The notes under the pieces: generated by a model | The model's database searches: none | Seen by the model: only the letters and a program-made list of their open reading frames with translations | What the model was told of the DNA's origin: nothing | Assembly: GCA_900556415.1 (NCBI GenBank) | Contig: USOU01000003.1 | Coordinates: 74,274-138,273 of the forward strand | Source: an uncultured Collinsella sp. | Lineage (GTDB): Bacteria > Actinomycetota > Coriobacteriia > Coriobacteriales > Coriobacteriaceae | Reading direction: 5' to 3' | DNA length: 64,000 nucleotides | Shown: piece after piece, positions 1 through 8,106 of the stretch | Position numbering within the stretch: position 1 is the stretch's first letter | How the letters are laid out: each line of letters starts with the position of its first letter | Translations under genes and position numbers: made by a program

Positions 1-800
1 CGCGGCGCAAGGCACTTGTCGGCGTTTTTACGGCTGCTTGCGTTGCCCTGATTGTCGTCTCGCTGGGGTTTGTCCATCCCTCCACAAGCGGTGCCTGGTC
101 CATCGACTGGATCGTTCAGGCCGTGACGGGGGAGAGCGTCGTTGCCAACGACGCCAGGGGAGCTGGCTCGGCTGCTGCTTCTGGCAAAGCTGACTCTAAG
201 AACTCCAAGGCTTCGGGCGATGCGAAAGATAAGTCCAAGGACTCGGGTGACGCCAAGGGCGATTCCGAGTCTTCGAACAAGAGCTCGGATAAAAACTCGG
301 ATGGCAAAAAGTCTGAAGACCAGCGTGGCAAGAAGTCTGGCGATGTATCGGCTGCTCAGAATACCGAAACTGCCGATACTTCTAACACGTCTGGTGGTAC
401 CTCTTCGGGCGGCGGCCAATCGTCTGGCGGCGCCTCTGCTTCTAACGGCGGAACCGCCTCTTCGGGCGGCCAGGGCGGCACGCAGGAGCCCAGTTACGTC
501 ACGGTGACGGTTGCGGTCACATCGAGCGCCGTGGGCAATCCTGTGTCCGCCGGCGGCACCTATACCTTTAACGAAGGTGCCACCGTCTACGACGCCCTAT
601 GCGCGCTCGGGCTTTCCGTCAACGCACACGGCTCATCGTACGGCACGTATGTCGCCGCGATCGGCGGTTTGGCCGAGAAGCAGTATGGCGGCACGAGCGG
701 TTGGATGTACTCTGTCAACGGCTCGACGCCCATGACGGCCTGCAGCAACTACGTTCTCTCCAACGGCGACAACGTCGTCTGGTATTACGTAACAGGCTAG
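1..800 (+). CDS. DUF4430-type surface protein, 5' end cut by window
   Basis: The reading frame is open from base 3, so the start codon lies before the window. The first visible residues are basic and followed by a hydrophobic stretch (VGVFTAACVALIVVSLGFV), which reads as a signal or membrane anchor. A long low-complexity linker follows, first Ser/Lys/Asp-rich and then Ser/Gly-rich, as in surface-exposed spacers. The last ~95 residues look like a DUF4430 (transcobalamin C-terminal-like) domain: a beta-rich start, the YDAL segment, GTSGWMYSVNG, and a final DNVVWYYVTG. DUF4430 domains occur in exported actinobacterial and firmicute proteins, and the ligand here is unknown. The protein is probably membrane-anchored outside the cell. 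A terminator follows directly. Confidence 0.75.
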   Translation, partial: RRKALVGVFTAACVALIVVSLGFVHPSTSGAWSIDWIVQAVTGESVVANDARGAGSAAASGKADSKNSKASGDAKDKSKDSGDAKGDSESSNKSSDKNSDGKKSEDQRGKKSGDVSAAQNTETADTSNTSGGTSSGGGQSSGGASASNGGTASSGGQGGTQEPSYVTVTVAVTSSAVGNPVSAGGTYTFNEGATVYDALCALGLSVNAHGSSYGTYVAAIGGLAEKQYGGTSGWMYSVNGSTPMTACSNYVLSNGDNVVWYYVTG

Positions 801-821
801 GGATCTCAACATAACGCACGG

Positions 822-861
822 AACGGGCAGCTCGGACAAACATCCAGGCCGCCCGTTTTTT
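822..861 (+). terminator. Rho-independent terminator of the DUF4430 gene
   Basis: The arms AACGGGC and GCCCGTT close a GC-rich hairpin followed by six Ts, about 20 nt after the stop codon. Confidence 0.75.
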
Positions 862-870
862 GATGCGAAT

Positions 871-1037
871 GGGACGGAGTTTCCCAATCAAGGCTCAACC
901 GGAAAGCGCATCCCACTTTTGAGCTGAATTCTGGGATGCACTTTCCGGTTGGAGTTCTATTGGGAAACTGTGTCCCGTTTTGAGGTCCTATTCTGGGATG
1001 CGGTTTCCCCGGGGAGGCCCATGGGAAAGCGTGTCCC
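871..1037. repeat. Six short alternating copies of GGGAAA-N5-TCCC
   Basis: Six 15-nt units of the form GGGAAAnnnnnTCCC or its reverse complement lie at about 871-885, 901-915, 932-946, 962-976, 994-1010 and 1023-1037. Orientation mostly alternates, and start-to-start spacing is 29-32 nt. Adjacent units can pair, so the RNA could fold into a row of hairpins. The gap 801-1159 holds nothing else beyond the two terminators. It is not CRISPR: the units are too short, invert, and have no uniform spacer. Confidence 0.7.
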
Positions 1038-1099
1038 ATTTCGGCATCGTGATCCGTCTCGTGCGCCCTTATCGGCAATTATAGAAAGCTCGGCAAACA

Positions 1100-1136
1100 A
1101 AAAACGGGCTGGAACGTGATGTCCCAGCCCGTTTTG
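1100..1136 (-). terminator. Terminator for the GtrA genes
   Basis: The stem ACGGGCTGG/CCAGCCCGT is flanked by A-runs on the left, giving a U-run on the minus strand. It lies 24 nt beyond the stop of the minus-strand GtrA gene. Confidence 0.75.
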
Positions 1137-1159
1137 CGTTCAAGCATATGTTCGGCAAT

Positions 1160-1567
1160 CTACGACCTTGCGCCCTCGAGGAAGAAGCGGCGGCTAAAGT
1201 AGTTGTACCAGGTGACCAGGAACGTGGCGATGGCCTTCATGGCCTGGTAGCCGATGCTCAAAAACGTGACGCCCACAAACATGTATAGGTCGTTGAGGCC
1301 CAAACCAATCACCGACAGGATGGTGAAGATCGTGAACTCGCGCTTGCGGCTCATACCCTCGCGATGGTCGAACACGTACTTCATGCTGAGCCAGTAGTTG
1401 ACCACGACGGACGTGATAAACGAGATCGTGGTGCTCATCAAAAAGTCGAGATGGAACAGCTCGACGAGCGCAATGAGCATGCCCCAGTCGATGCCAAAGG
1501 AGATGAGACCCACGACAGCGAACTTGAGGAATTGCTTAGTATGAGGTTGTGCCAGTGCCTTGCGCAC
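1160..1567 (-). CDS. GtrA family membrane protein
   Basis: A 135-aa protein with four predicted membrane helices in the GtrA pattern: FLKFAVVGLISFGIDWG at the start, then N-Y-W-L-S-M-K-Y-V-F, and a C-terminal YNYFSRRFFLE. GtrA proteins are thought to help flip or deliver lipid-linked sugars for cell-envelope glycosylation. No glycosyltransferase is next to it here. It is a close paralogue of the next gene upstream (1787-2182), with which it shares the K-Y-V-F-x-H-x-E-G-M-S-R stretch. The 219-bp gap between them holds only a weak hairpin around 1718-1762. Family assignment is secure and the substrate is unknown. Confidence 0.85.
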   Translation of the reverse strand: MRKALAQPHTKQFLKFAVVGLISFGIDWGMLIALVELFHLDFLMSTTISFITSVVVNYWLSMKYVFDHREGMSRKREFTIFTILSVIGLGLNDLYMFVGVTFLSIGYQAMKAIATFLVTWYNYFSRRFFLEGARS

Positions 1568-1786
1568 GTAATCACATCCAATGCGTTGATGAATCGAGCA
1601 GAGGATACTTTAGAGCTTTTGCATGGGAAACGTAAGGGCTTTGCCAAGAACTATACGAACTCGTCAAATTTGCAAGTGACAATCCGCAAACGCTGCAAAT
1701 CCATCCGTAAACGAGCAAGGCCCACGAACAACACGGTGCTCGACGGGCGTCATCCGTGGGTTCCGTAGTGCAACGAGGAGGCCGAG

Positions 1787-2182
1787 CTACTTGGTCTGCT
1801 CGCCCTCCAGGAAAATCTTGCGCGTTACAAAGTTATAGACCATGACCAGTGCGGTAGCGCAAATCTTGGCGATATTGGCCTCGAGGCCCAAGTCAGCGTT
1901 GAGGGCCAGCACGATACCGTCGTTGAGCGCCAGGCCAATAACGGACAGCACGACAAAGATAATGAACTCGCGGCGGCGGCTCATGCCCTCCTTGTGTGCA
2001 AACACGTACTTCATGCTCGCGACGTAGTTAAAGATGAGCGAGACGATAAAGCCGCTGGTGTTGGCGATCAGGATGTTGAGGCCCAGACCGTAGTGGAGCA
2101 GATTCATGATGCCAAAGTCGATGACAGTGGCAATGACGCCGACGACGCCAAACTTCATGATCTGCGCAAGGAGCTTTTGCAT
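1787..2182 (-). CDS. GtrA family membrane protein (paralogue)
   Basis: The frame opens with TTG at 2245. I chose the ATG at 2182 because AAGGCAGG lies just upstream and the resulting 131 aa match the neighbouring GtrA (135 aa). The four hydrophobic segments and the motifs IMKFGVVG, NYVASMKYVFAHKEGMSRRRE and YNFVTRKIFLE are typical of GtrA, a membrane protein linked to transfer of lipid-bound sugars. It follows the fructose bisphosphatase gene on the same strand, so the order of transcription is fbp, this gene, second gtrA. The two gtrA genes look like a tandem duplication. Confidence 0.83.
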   Translation of the reverse strand: MQKLLAQIMKFGVVGVIATVIDFGIMNLLHYGLGLNILIANTSGFIVSLIFNYVASMKYVFAHKEGMSRRREFIIFVVLSVIGLALNDGIVLALNADLGLEANIAKICATALVMVYNFVTRKIFLEGEQTK

Positions 2183-2245
2183 GGTACCTGCCTTAGGGTG
2201 GCGCCGCAGCGCCGTGGGGATGACAAACTCAGCAAGTTTAGCCAA

Positions 2246-2264
2246 TCCCCGCAGGCGGGGCTAG
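2246..2264 (-). terminator. Short hairpin after fbp
   Basis: CCCCGC/GCGGGG forms a compact stem overlapping the fbp stop codon. There is no clear U-run, so it may only partly reduce read-through into gtrA. Confidence 0.4.
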
Positions 2265-4177
2265 GCGCGCTCCTCGATAGCACCGTTTCTATATGCGTCG
2301 AGCAGCTGGCGCAGGTCCTGGATTTGGCTGCGGATCTTGGCGCCCGTATCGGTGTCGCTCACCATGCGGCGGCGGTCGGCCTCGTCAAAGCGGTTGGTCT
2401 CGCTCTCGATGTCGACATTGCGGGTAAGCGCCTCGGCAACTGTGGTAAAGGCTTGGTGCGACTTAAGGCGACATCCGCGCGAACTGGAGATAAGCGTGTA
2501 CCCGGCAATGCCCGTCTTGGGGTGGTAGGCGCGACAGAAGCCGCCATCGATGACCAGCAGCTTGCCCTCGGCTCGGATGGGTTGCTCGCCCTTGGTCGTC
2601 TTGACGGGCGTATGGCCGTTGATGATGTGCCCCGTCGGCGAGCATGCCATGGGGGTGACGCCAAACTCGTGCATGATGTCGTCGCAGACCGAGGGTGACT
2701 TGGTAAGTGTAAAGTACGGGTCCATCGGCTCGACCCAGGTGCTTTTATCGGCGATGTAGGCGCGTTCGAACGTGCGAACCTCGCGTCCGCTTGCCGGCGA
2801 CTTCATGCCGATCCAGAGATACCACATCCAGTCGAGGGCATCGCGGTCGCCGTTACGCCAGGCGCGGCGGGCGATATGGTCGCAAAAATCGAGGTAGTCG
2901 TGACCAGCGTGCCACGTGCCCAGACAGTTCATGCTGCTAAAGGTGCCGTCCTCGTTGAGCGGCACGCAGCCGTGGAACAGCAGATTGCCGTTGGCGACCT
3001 TATACATGGAGCCGTGGGTATAGAGGAAATCGATGTGGCGATGCAGGTGATCGGCGGTGACAAACTCGGACACGAGCTTGTCCATGATGTGCTGCTCCTC
3101 GGGTGTGAGCGTGTAGGGGTCCGCCGGATCGACGGTGGGGAAGTCGTTGGTCGTGAGTGGCCACACGCTGCCGTTGGCAAGCGTGACCGTGCCGGGGTCG
3201 CGATCGACCTTGTCGAGCAACAGGCGGTCTGCCATATCGAACTCGGGGTGGCGCTGGATAATCTGGCCCTCGAGCTTAAAGAGCAGGACGTTGATGGCTT
3301 TGATCAGCGGGCTGATGGTCTCACCGGCGGTATAGGTGGCGTCGGCGAAGGCGACAAGCTCGCGCAGCGAGATACCGTAGTCGTTCTCGAGGATCTCGTA
3401 GTTGTCATAGCGCAGGTTGTTGCGCAGCACCGTGGCGATGCAGGCGGGCTCTCCTGCCGCAGCGCCCATCCACAGCAGGTCGTGGTTGCCCCACTGGATG
3501 TCGAGTGAATGGTAGGTGAGCAGACGGTCCATAATCTTTGCCGCGCCGCCACCGCGGTCGAAGATATCGCCAACCAGGTGCAGGTGGTCGACGGCGAGGC
3601 GCTTGATGAGCGAGGCGAACGACTCGATAAAGTCGTCGGCGCTGGCGGTCTCCAGGATGGACTCAATGATGCGCTCGTGATAGCGCACACGGTAGTTGTT
3701 CTCATCCGGATGCGTGTGCAGGAGTTCGTCGATGATATAGGCGTAATCACGTGGGATGGCCTTGCGCACCTTGGAGCGCGTGTAGCGACTCGAAAGCGAA
3801 CGCGCCACCATGATGAGCTGGTCGAGCATGGTTTTGTACCAGGTGGGTGAGTCCTCGTGCTGGCTGCGGACAAGATCGATCTTCTCGCGCGGATAGTAGA
3901 TGAGCGTGCACAGTTCGCCCTTCTCATCGAAGGAGAGCGTGTCGCCAAAGATTTCGTCGACATGCTCGCGCACGACGCCCGAGCAGTTGTTGAGGATGTG
4001 CATGAAGGCTTCGTATTCGCCATGCAGGTCGCTCATAAAATGCTCGGTGCCCTTGGGCAGGTTGAGGATGGCCGAGAGATTGATGATCTCGGTAAACGCG
4101 GATTGCTCGGTGGGGAATTGTCTCGACAGCAGGCGCAGATACTTGAAGTCTTGCGGATTGCGATCGAATGCGACCAT
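2261..4177 (-). CDS. fbp: Fructose-1,6-bisphosphatase class 3
   Basis: A 638-aa protein of the Firmicutes-type class 3 FBPase family, which removes the 1-phosphate from fructose 1,6-bisphosphate in gluconeogenesis. It has the metallophosphatase signatures: SDLHGEYE at residues 49-56, GDIFDRG at 203-209, GNHD at 230-233, and INGHTPVK further on. The frame can extend to 4273. I chose the ATG at 4177 because GGAAGG sits upstream at good spacing and family members begin at an equivalent place. The upstream leader carries a 10-nt-arm inverted repeat (4205-4234). The gene is divergent from the DegV gene. Length and motifs are normal for the family. Confidence 0.93.
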   Translation of the reverse strand: MVAFDRNPQDFKYLRLLSRQFPTEQSAFTEIINLSAILNLPKGTEHFMSDLHGEYEAFMHILNNCSGVVREHVDEIFGDTLSFDEKGELCTLIYYPREKIDLVRSQHEDSPTWYKTMLDQLIMVARSLSSRYTRSKVRKAIPRDYAYIIDELLHTHPDENNYRVRYHERIIESILETASADDFIESFASLIKRLAVDHLHLVGDIFDRGGGAAKIMDRLLTYHSLDIQWGNHDLLWMGAAAGEPACIATVLRNNLRYDNYEILENDYGISLRELVAFADATYTAGETISPLIKAINVLLFKLEGQIIQRHPEFDMADRLLLDKVDRDPGTVTLANGSVWPLTTNDFPTVDPADPYTLTPEEQHIMDKLVSEFVTADHLHRHIDFLYTHGSMYKVANGNLLFHGCVPLNEDGTFSSMNCLGTWHAGHDYLDFCDHIARRAWRNGDRDALDWMWYLWIGMKSPASGREVRTFERAYIADKSTWVEPMDPYFTLTKSPSVCDDIMHEFGVTPMACSPTGHIINGHTPVKTTKGEQPIRAEGKLLVIDGGFCRAYHPKTGIAGYTLISSSRGCRLKSHQAFTTVAEALTRNVDIESETNRFDEADRRRMVSDTDTGAKIRSQIQDLRQLLDAYRNGAIEERA

Positions 4178-4204
4178 GAAACACCTTCCGATGGGGTTGG
4201 TAAA

Positions 4205-4234
4205 ACTGATAAACAGCGTCAAACGTTTATCAGT
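4205..4234. promoter_or_regulatory. Inverted repeat in the fbp leader
   Basis: ACTGATAAAC and GTTTATCAGT are perfect 10-nt arms around a 10-nt spacer, 28 nt upstream of the fbp start. It could be an operator or a leader hairpin. The divergent gap 4178-4495 also has a 14-bp palindrome CTAAATCGATTTAG at 4293-4306 and otherwise only AT-rich promoter-like sequence. Confidence 0.45.
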
Positions 4235-4495
4235 ATGCGACGCCTTTGTTTCAATTTTGCGCTGGCGGCTCAATTGTCGGATGAACGGTTTGCTAAATCG
4301 ATTTAGTTATGGTAGATATGGCGGTTGAGTGGAGACGCTGAGGGTGTCTTTGCGGACGATTGCCTATGGTTTGGTGGAGATGATGATGGTAAAGATGTTC
4401 TATACAGATGGTTCGATTTGGTAAATAGTGGACATTTGTACCGTATGCAGGCTCGCTGTGCGATAATTTTCGTAGTAATACGCAAGGAGCCTCAT

Positions 4496-5386
4496 ATGAG
4501 TGATTTTGTCCTGACCTGTGAATCCGCTGCCGACCGAACCCGGGAGTTCTTTGAATCGCGCAATATTCCCGTCGCGTATTTTCATTACGGGATCGATGGC
4601 ATTGTTTACGACGACGATCTGTATCAGTCGATTTCGCCGGACGAGTTTTTTGCCAAGGTCGCCGCGGGTGCCATGCCAAAAACGTCGCAGCTGGGCGTGG
4701 GCGAGTACGAGGAGTTTTGGGAGCCGTTTGTTGCCGAGGGTAAAGACGTGCTGCACCTGGCGTTGTCGTCGGGTATTTCGGGCACATATGGATCGGCCTG
4801 CGTTGCAGCGCAGATGCTCGCGGATCGCTATCCCCAGGGCGGCAAGGTGCGCGTCATCGATTCGCTGGCGGCGTCTTCCGGCTTTGGCCTGTTGCTGGAA
4901 TATGCCGCCGACGTGCGCGATAGCGGGGCTTCACTCGACGAGACGGCCGCTTGGATCGAGGAGCATAAGCTCAACCTGCACCACTGGTTCTTCTCGACCG
5001 ATCTGTCGAGCTACCTGCGCGGCGGTCGTATTTCGGCTGCGAGCGCGATCATCGGCACGGCGCTTAAGATTTGCCCGCTTATGACGGTCGATTGCGAAGG
5101 TAAACTGTCGCCACGTGAGAAGATCCGCACTAAGAAGCGCGCGATATCCGAGATGGCTAAGACCATGATGGTACACGTGCAGGACGGTGCGGATTATTCG
5201 GGTAAGTGCATTATGTCCCATTCGGCGTGCCGCGAGGATGCCGAAGCCGTTGCGGCGCTGATTGAGGAACAGGTTCCGCAGCTCAAAGGTAAGATCGAGA
5301 TCAATAACATCGGTGCTTTGATCGGTTCGCATACCGGACCTGGTACGGTGGCGCTCTTCTTTATGGGCGACAAGCGCGTGGATTAA
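4496..5386 (+). CDS. DegV family fatty-acid-binding protein
   Basis: A 296-aa protein of the DegV family, whose members bind a fatty acid and in Firmicutes (FakB) present it to the kinase FakA for phosphorylation. Family landmarks are LALSSGISGTYGSA, the RVIDSLAAS segment, SYLRGGRIS, a middle domain, and the C-terminal IGSHTGPGTVALFF. The longer frame from 4325 is unlikely. The ATG at 4496 has AAGGAG at 4484-4489. No fakA gene is adjacent. A second, diverged DegV protein is at 18863-19723. A role in fatty-acid activation is likely but inferred from the family. Confidence 0.88.
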   Translation: MSDFVLTCESAADRTREFFESRNIPVAYFHYGIDGIVYDDDLYQSISPDEFFAKVAAGAMPKTSQLGVGEYEEFWEPFVAEGKDVLHLALSSGISGTYGSACVAAQMLADRYPQGGKVRVIDSLAASSGFGLLLEYAADVRDSGASLDETAAWIEEHKLNLHHWFFSTDLSSYLRGGRISAASAIIGTALKICPLMTVDCEGKLSPREKIRTKKRAISEMAKTMMVHVQDGADYSGKCIMSHSACREDAEAVAALIEEQVPQLKGKIEINNIGALIGSHTGPGTVALFFMGDKRVD

Positions 5387-5421
5387 TTTGCCCCATCACG
5401 TCGCTGCATGATCGCTCAAAC

Positions 5422-5456
5422 GAAAACGGCCCGCCTCACGTTTGTGGGGCGGGCCG
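5422..5456 (-). terminator. Terminator of the TIM-barrel-like gene
   Basis: CGGCCCGCC/GGCGGGCCG stem with a U-rich tail on the minus strand (TTTTCGTTT), 12 nt after the stop at 5468. Confidence 0.8.
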
Positions 5457-5467
5457 AGATGTTTGGG

Positions 5468-6559
5468 TTAGCGTTTCTTGCCGCGGAAGAAGAAGCCGTG
5501 CAGCGAGGGCTTGAGGCCGCGGTTGGCGCGACGCTCCTCGATATGATCGTGGATCGAGGCGACGCGCTCGATGACTTCGTCGGGAATCGGCACGTCGGGA
5601 TTCATGTTCTCGACCTGGCTGACCTCGGCGGCGGCGACCTGGTCGATAATGGGCACGTCGTCGCGCGAGATGACAGGCGTGGCGTCTTCCTTCATCTTGC
5701 GATAGCGCTTCATCATGTCGGTCTGCAGCTGCTGGGCCGAAGGCGGCGTCCAGATGATGGCGTTGGCGCCGGCGGCGATGGTTTCACGGATGCTCTCGGG
5801 CGTCTTGCCGCCCGGTGCGATGAGCGGCAGGTTGGGATAGTGCTCGCGCAGTTCACGCAGGACCTGGGGCGTGTTTTTGCCGGCGGCGATGTTGAGAATC
5901 TTGGCTCCGGCGCGCACTTTTGCGTGAGCATCGTCGTCGCAGCGAACGACCGTGGCGATGACAGGGATGTCGGCGATGTTGGTGATGTGTTCGACCATCT
6001 CGGCAGTAGCGGGGGAATTGACCACGCAGCCCGCCGCGCCCTGCATCTCGGAGACGGCCGCCATCTGCACGGAACGCTTGCCGGTGGTGGTGCCACCGCC
6101 AACGCCCACAAAGACCGGGCACTCGGCAACGGTCAGCAGCGCCTGCGTAATGGCGGGTTGCGGCGTGAATGGGTAGACGGCAAACACGGCGTCGGCATTG
6201 GAGTTGCGGATGACCGCCACGTCGGTGGTGTAGATGAGCGACTTGATGCGGCGGCCAAAGAGCGTAAAGCCGCTGGCCTCTTCGATCTCATCAGGCATGC
6301 GGAGGGCCGCCTTGCGCAGACGCCCGTCGATGGGCAGCGGCTCCATGGGGAGCAGTCCGTTGGGGGTCACGGCTACCTGGGGCTCGGTGAACTCGTCTGC
6401 GAGCTCGACCTCGGAAAAATCGACCGAGGCGACGATGTCCTCGTGAACCTCGGCGGGAACATCGATGGGGGCTTGGTCGTTCGTCGCGGCGGGCGTATCG
6501 AAGGAGCTCGTGGCGACAAAGGCGTCGACGCGCTCGTTTAGATCGTTGAGAGTATCCAT
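5468..6559 (-). CDS. Putative TIM-barrel (aldolase/IMPDH-like) protein
   Basis: A 363-aa protein whose exact family I do not recognise. The first ~75 residues are acidic and Pro/Ala-rich and look disordered. The core reads as an alternating beta/alpha barrel: VAVIRNSNADAVFAVYPF, CPVFVGVGGGTTTGKRS, DIPVIATVV, AKILNIAAG, LPLIAPGGKTPESI and GANAIIWTPPS. The two glycine-rich turns (VGVGGGTTTG and APGGKT) look like phosphate-binding loops of aldolase or IMPDH-type barrels. The C-terminus is basic (FFRGKKR). It stands alone, with its own terminator and a divergent small membrane gene. It is probably a cytosolic enzyme with unknown substrate. Confidence 0.6.
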   Translation of the reverse strand: MDTLNDLNERVDAFVATSSFDTPAATNDQAPIDVPAEVHEDIVASVDFSEVELADEFTEPQVAVTPNGLLPMEPLPIDGRLRKAALRMPDEIEEASGFTLFGRRIKSLIYTTDVAVIRNSNADAVFAVYPFTPQPAITQALLTVAECPVFVGVGGGTTTGKRSVQMAAVSEMQGAAGCVVNSPATAEMVEHITNIADIPVIATVVRCDDDAHAKVRAGAKILNIAAGKNTPQVLRELREHYPNLPLIAPGGKTPESIRETIAAGANAIIWTPPSAQQLQTDMMKRYRKMKEDATPVISRDDVPIIDQVAAAEVSQVENMNPDVPIPDEVIERVASIHDHIEERRANRGLKPSLHGFFFRGKKR

Positions 6560-6575
6560 TGCGGTCCGTTTCTAT

Positions 6576-6599
6576 GTTGTGCGGCCGGCAGTGCACAAC
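6576..6599. promoter_or_regulatory. Inverted repeat GTTGTGC-N10-GCACAAC
   Basis: Perfect 7-nt arms lie just upstream of the minus-strand start at 6559, a possible operator for that gene. No regulator gene is adjacent. Confidence 0.35.
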
Positions 6600-6748
6600 C
6601 GGCGCTACGTTGCTAAATCGTTTGACGAGTTGATTTTTCCCCGCTGCGCCATTCGTTAGACCGAACGCCCGTCGAACGTGAAGGAGCTGTGGTGGCGGGT
6701 ATTGAGGTGCTATCTTGAATGTCCCGTTTAAAAGAGAGGTGACGCGGT

Positions 6749-6916
6749 ATGGAATTAACGGCAATGTTGGGCTCGATTGGCCTATGCGTGGGCGCAATCG
6801 TAGCCGCCGCGGTCATCTACTTTGTGGTTACGGCCATTAAGGGCAAAAGGGCCGAGCGCAAGGAACGCGAGGCACTTAAGCAACACCGTGACCAGCAGGA
6901 CAAGCGCGCACGGTAA
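6749..6916 (+). CDS. Small single-pass membrane protein
   Basis: A 55-aa reading frame starting at ATG 6749, with AGAGGTG 8 nt upstream. Residues ~8-30 form one hydrophobic helix (SIGLCVGAIVAAAVIYFVVT). The rest is highly charged (KGKRAERKERE and on), giving a short cytoplasmic basic tail. It sits between two minus-strand genes with its own ribosome site. I do not recognise the family. Small proteins of this layout are often overlooked. It could act as a membrane-bound modulator, but the sequence gives no function. Confidence 0.6.
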   Translation: MELTAMLGSIGLCVGAIVAAAVIYFVVTAIKGKRAERKEREALKQHRDQQDKRAR

Positions 6917-6943
6917 TAGCTTGCTGAGTTTTGGGTCCGTGCG

Positions 6944-8047
6944 CTAGCTGCGTTTTCGGATCAGGGCGATGTAGAAGCCCTCAAAGTCGCGGCTGGGCGG
7001 GATGGTGAGCGTGCCGGGCATGCCGTTGGTGATGGCCGATACCTGACCCGCGGCGATTGCCTCGGTGAGAGCGTTGGACTCGATGCGCGGCTCCTCACCG
7101 GCTTCCTGGGCGCGGCGTGCTTCGCTTTCACTCGGCGTGCCGTCGAGGGGGATGAGCTCGCAGTCCATATGCTTGTCGAGGGCCTCTTGTAGGGCGTCCT
7201 CGTTTTCCTGCGGCATAATCGAACAGGTGGAATAGACGAGCGTGCCGCCCGGCTTGAGGGCGCCCATGGCGCGGTCCAGAAGCGCGCGCTGCGAGCGGGC
7301 ACACTTGCCAAGCAGCTGCTCGGTCAGGCCGCGCAGGCTCTTTTCGTTGCCGCTGATGACGGTGCCCGTGCCGGTGCAGGGGGCGTCGAGCAGGATGCGG
7401 TCAAAGCGGAAGAATTCGTCGAGCTCGCGTGCGTCGATGCGCATGATGGGCACGTTTTTGGCGCCCTGGCGGTGGAGGTTGGACTCAAGCTTTTCGGCGC
7501 GGGGAATGCTCATCTCGCAGGCCGTGAGGTGTGCCTGGCCCTGGGTGAGGGCGGCGATCTGCGTCGTCTTGCCGCCGGGGGCCGCGCACATGTCCAGGAT
7601 GTCCTCGCCGGCCTGAGCGCCCAACACCAAAGGCGGCATCATGGACGACAGGCTCTGCAGATAGATTTTGCCGTCGCAGTAGATGTCGAGATCCCACAGA
7701 TCGGATACCTGGGCCTCGGGCAGGATGAAAGCGTCCGGGTACCATGCGACGGGGCGGTGGGCGATGCCGGCTGCGTCGAGCGCGGCGGCGATGTCCTCGG
7801 CGGTCGCCTTGAGCGTGTTGGCGCGCAGCGTGACCGGGCGAGTGGCAGCGGCGCCGAAGCCCTCGATCATGAGCTGAGCATCGGCGGGTGCATAGGCGCC
7901 GGCGACCGTGTCGACCATAAAGCGCGGCAGGTCGGCGGCGGAGTGTTGGGCGGCAAGCTGGTCGGAAAGCTCGGTGGCGGCAAACTGCCTGAGCTTGAGC
8001 TCGGGCTTAACCTGCTTTTTCTGCTTACGACGACGCGGCTTGGACAT
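6944..8047 (-). CDS. RsmB/NOP2/Sun family RNA m5C methyltransferase
   Basis: A 367-aa SAM-dependent RNA cytosine-5 methyltransferase. The SAM motif DMCAAPGGKT is at 152-161. The two catalytic cysteines lie in DAPCTGTG (Cys224) and STCS (Cys275), both intact. The N-terminus is very basic (SKPRRRKQKKQ), fitting rRNA or tRNA binding. The C-terminal GFYIALIRK is the usual end of these enzymes. The protein lacks the NusB-like domain of true RsmB, so the target base cannot be named. AAGGAAAG precedes the start. It is transcribed after metG on the same strand, with a small hairpin between them. Confidence 0.9.
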   Translation of the reverse strand: MSKPRRRKQKKQVKPELKLRQFAATELSDQLAAQHSAADLPRFMVDTVAGAYAPADAQLMIEGFGAAATRPVTLRANTLKATAEDIAAALDAAGIAHRPVAWYPDAFILPEAQVSDLWDLDIYCDGKIYLQSLSSMMPPLVLGAQAGEDILDMCAAPGGKTTQIAALTQGQAHLTACEMSIPRAEKLESNLHRQGAKNVPIMRIDARELDEFFRFDRILLDAPCTGTGTVISGNEKSLRGLTEQLLGKCARSQRALLDRAMGALKPGGTLVYSTCSIMPQENEDALQEALDKHMDCELIPLDGTPSESEARRAQEAGEEPRIESNALTEAIAAGQVSAITNGMPGTLTIPPSRDFEGFYIALIRKRS

Positions 8048-8087
8048 CCGTCTTTCCTTCCCGTCCCAAATTGACTAGTTTCCGGGC

Positions 8088-8105
8088 ACGCCGCTGCTGG
8101 CGTGC
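8088..8105 (-). terminator. Hairpin after metG
   Basis: GCACGCC/GGCGTGC stem directly after the metG stop. No strong U-run on the minus strand. Confidence 0.4.
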
Positions 8106-8106
8106 T

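Noticed and set aside
871..1037. Possible CRISPR array
   Set aside because: Units are only 15 nt, alternate in orientation and have no uniform spacers; no cas genes.
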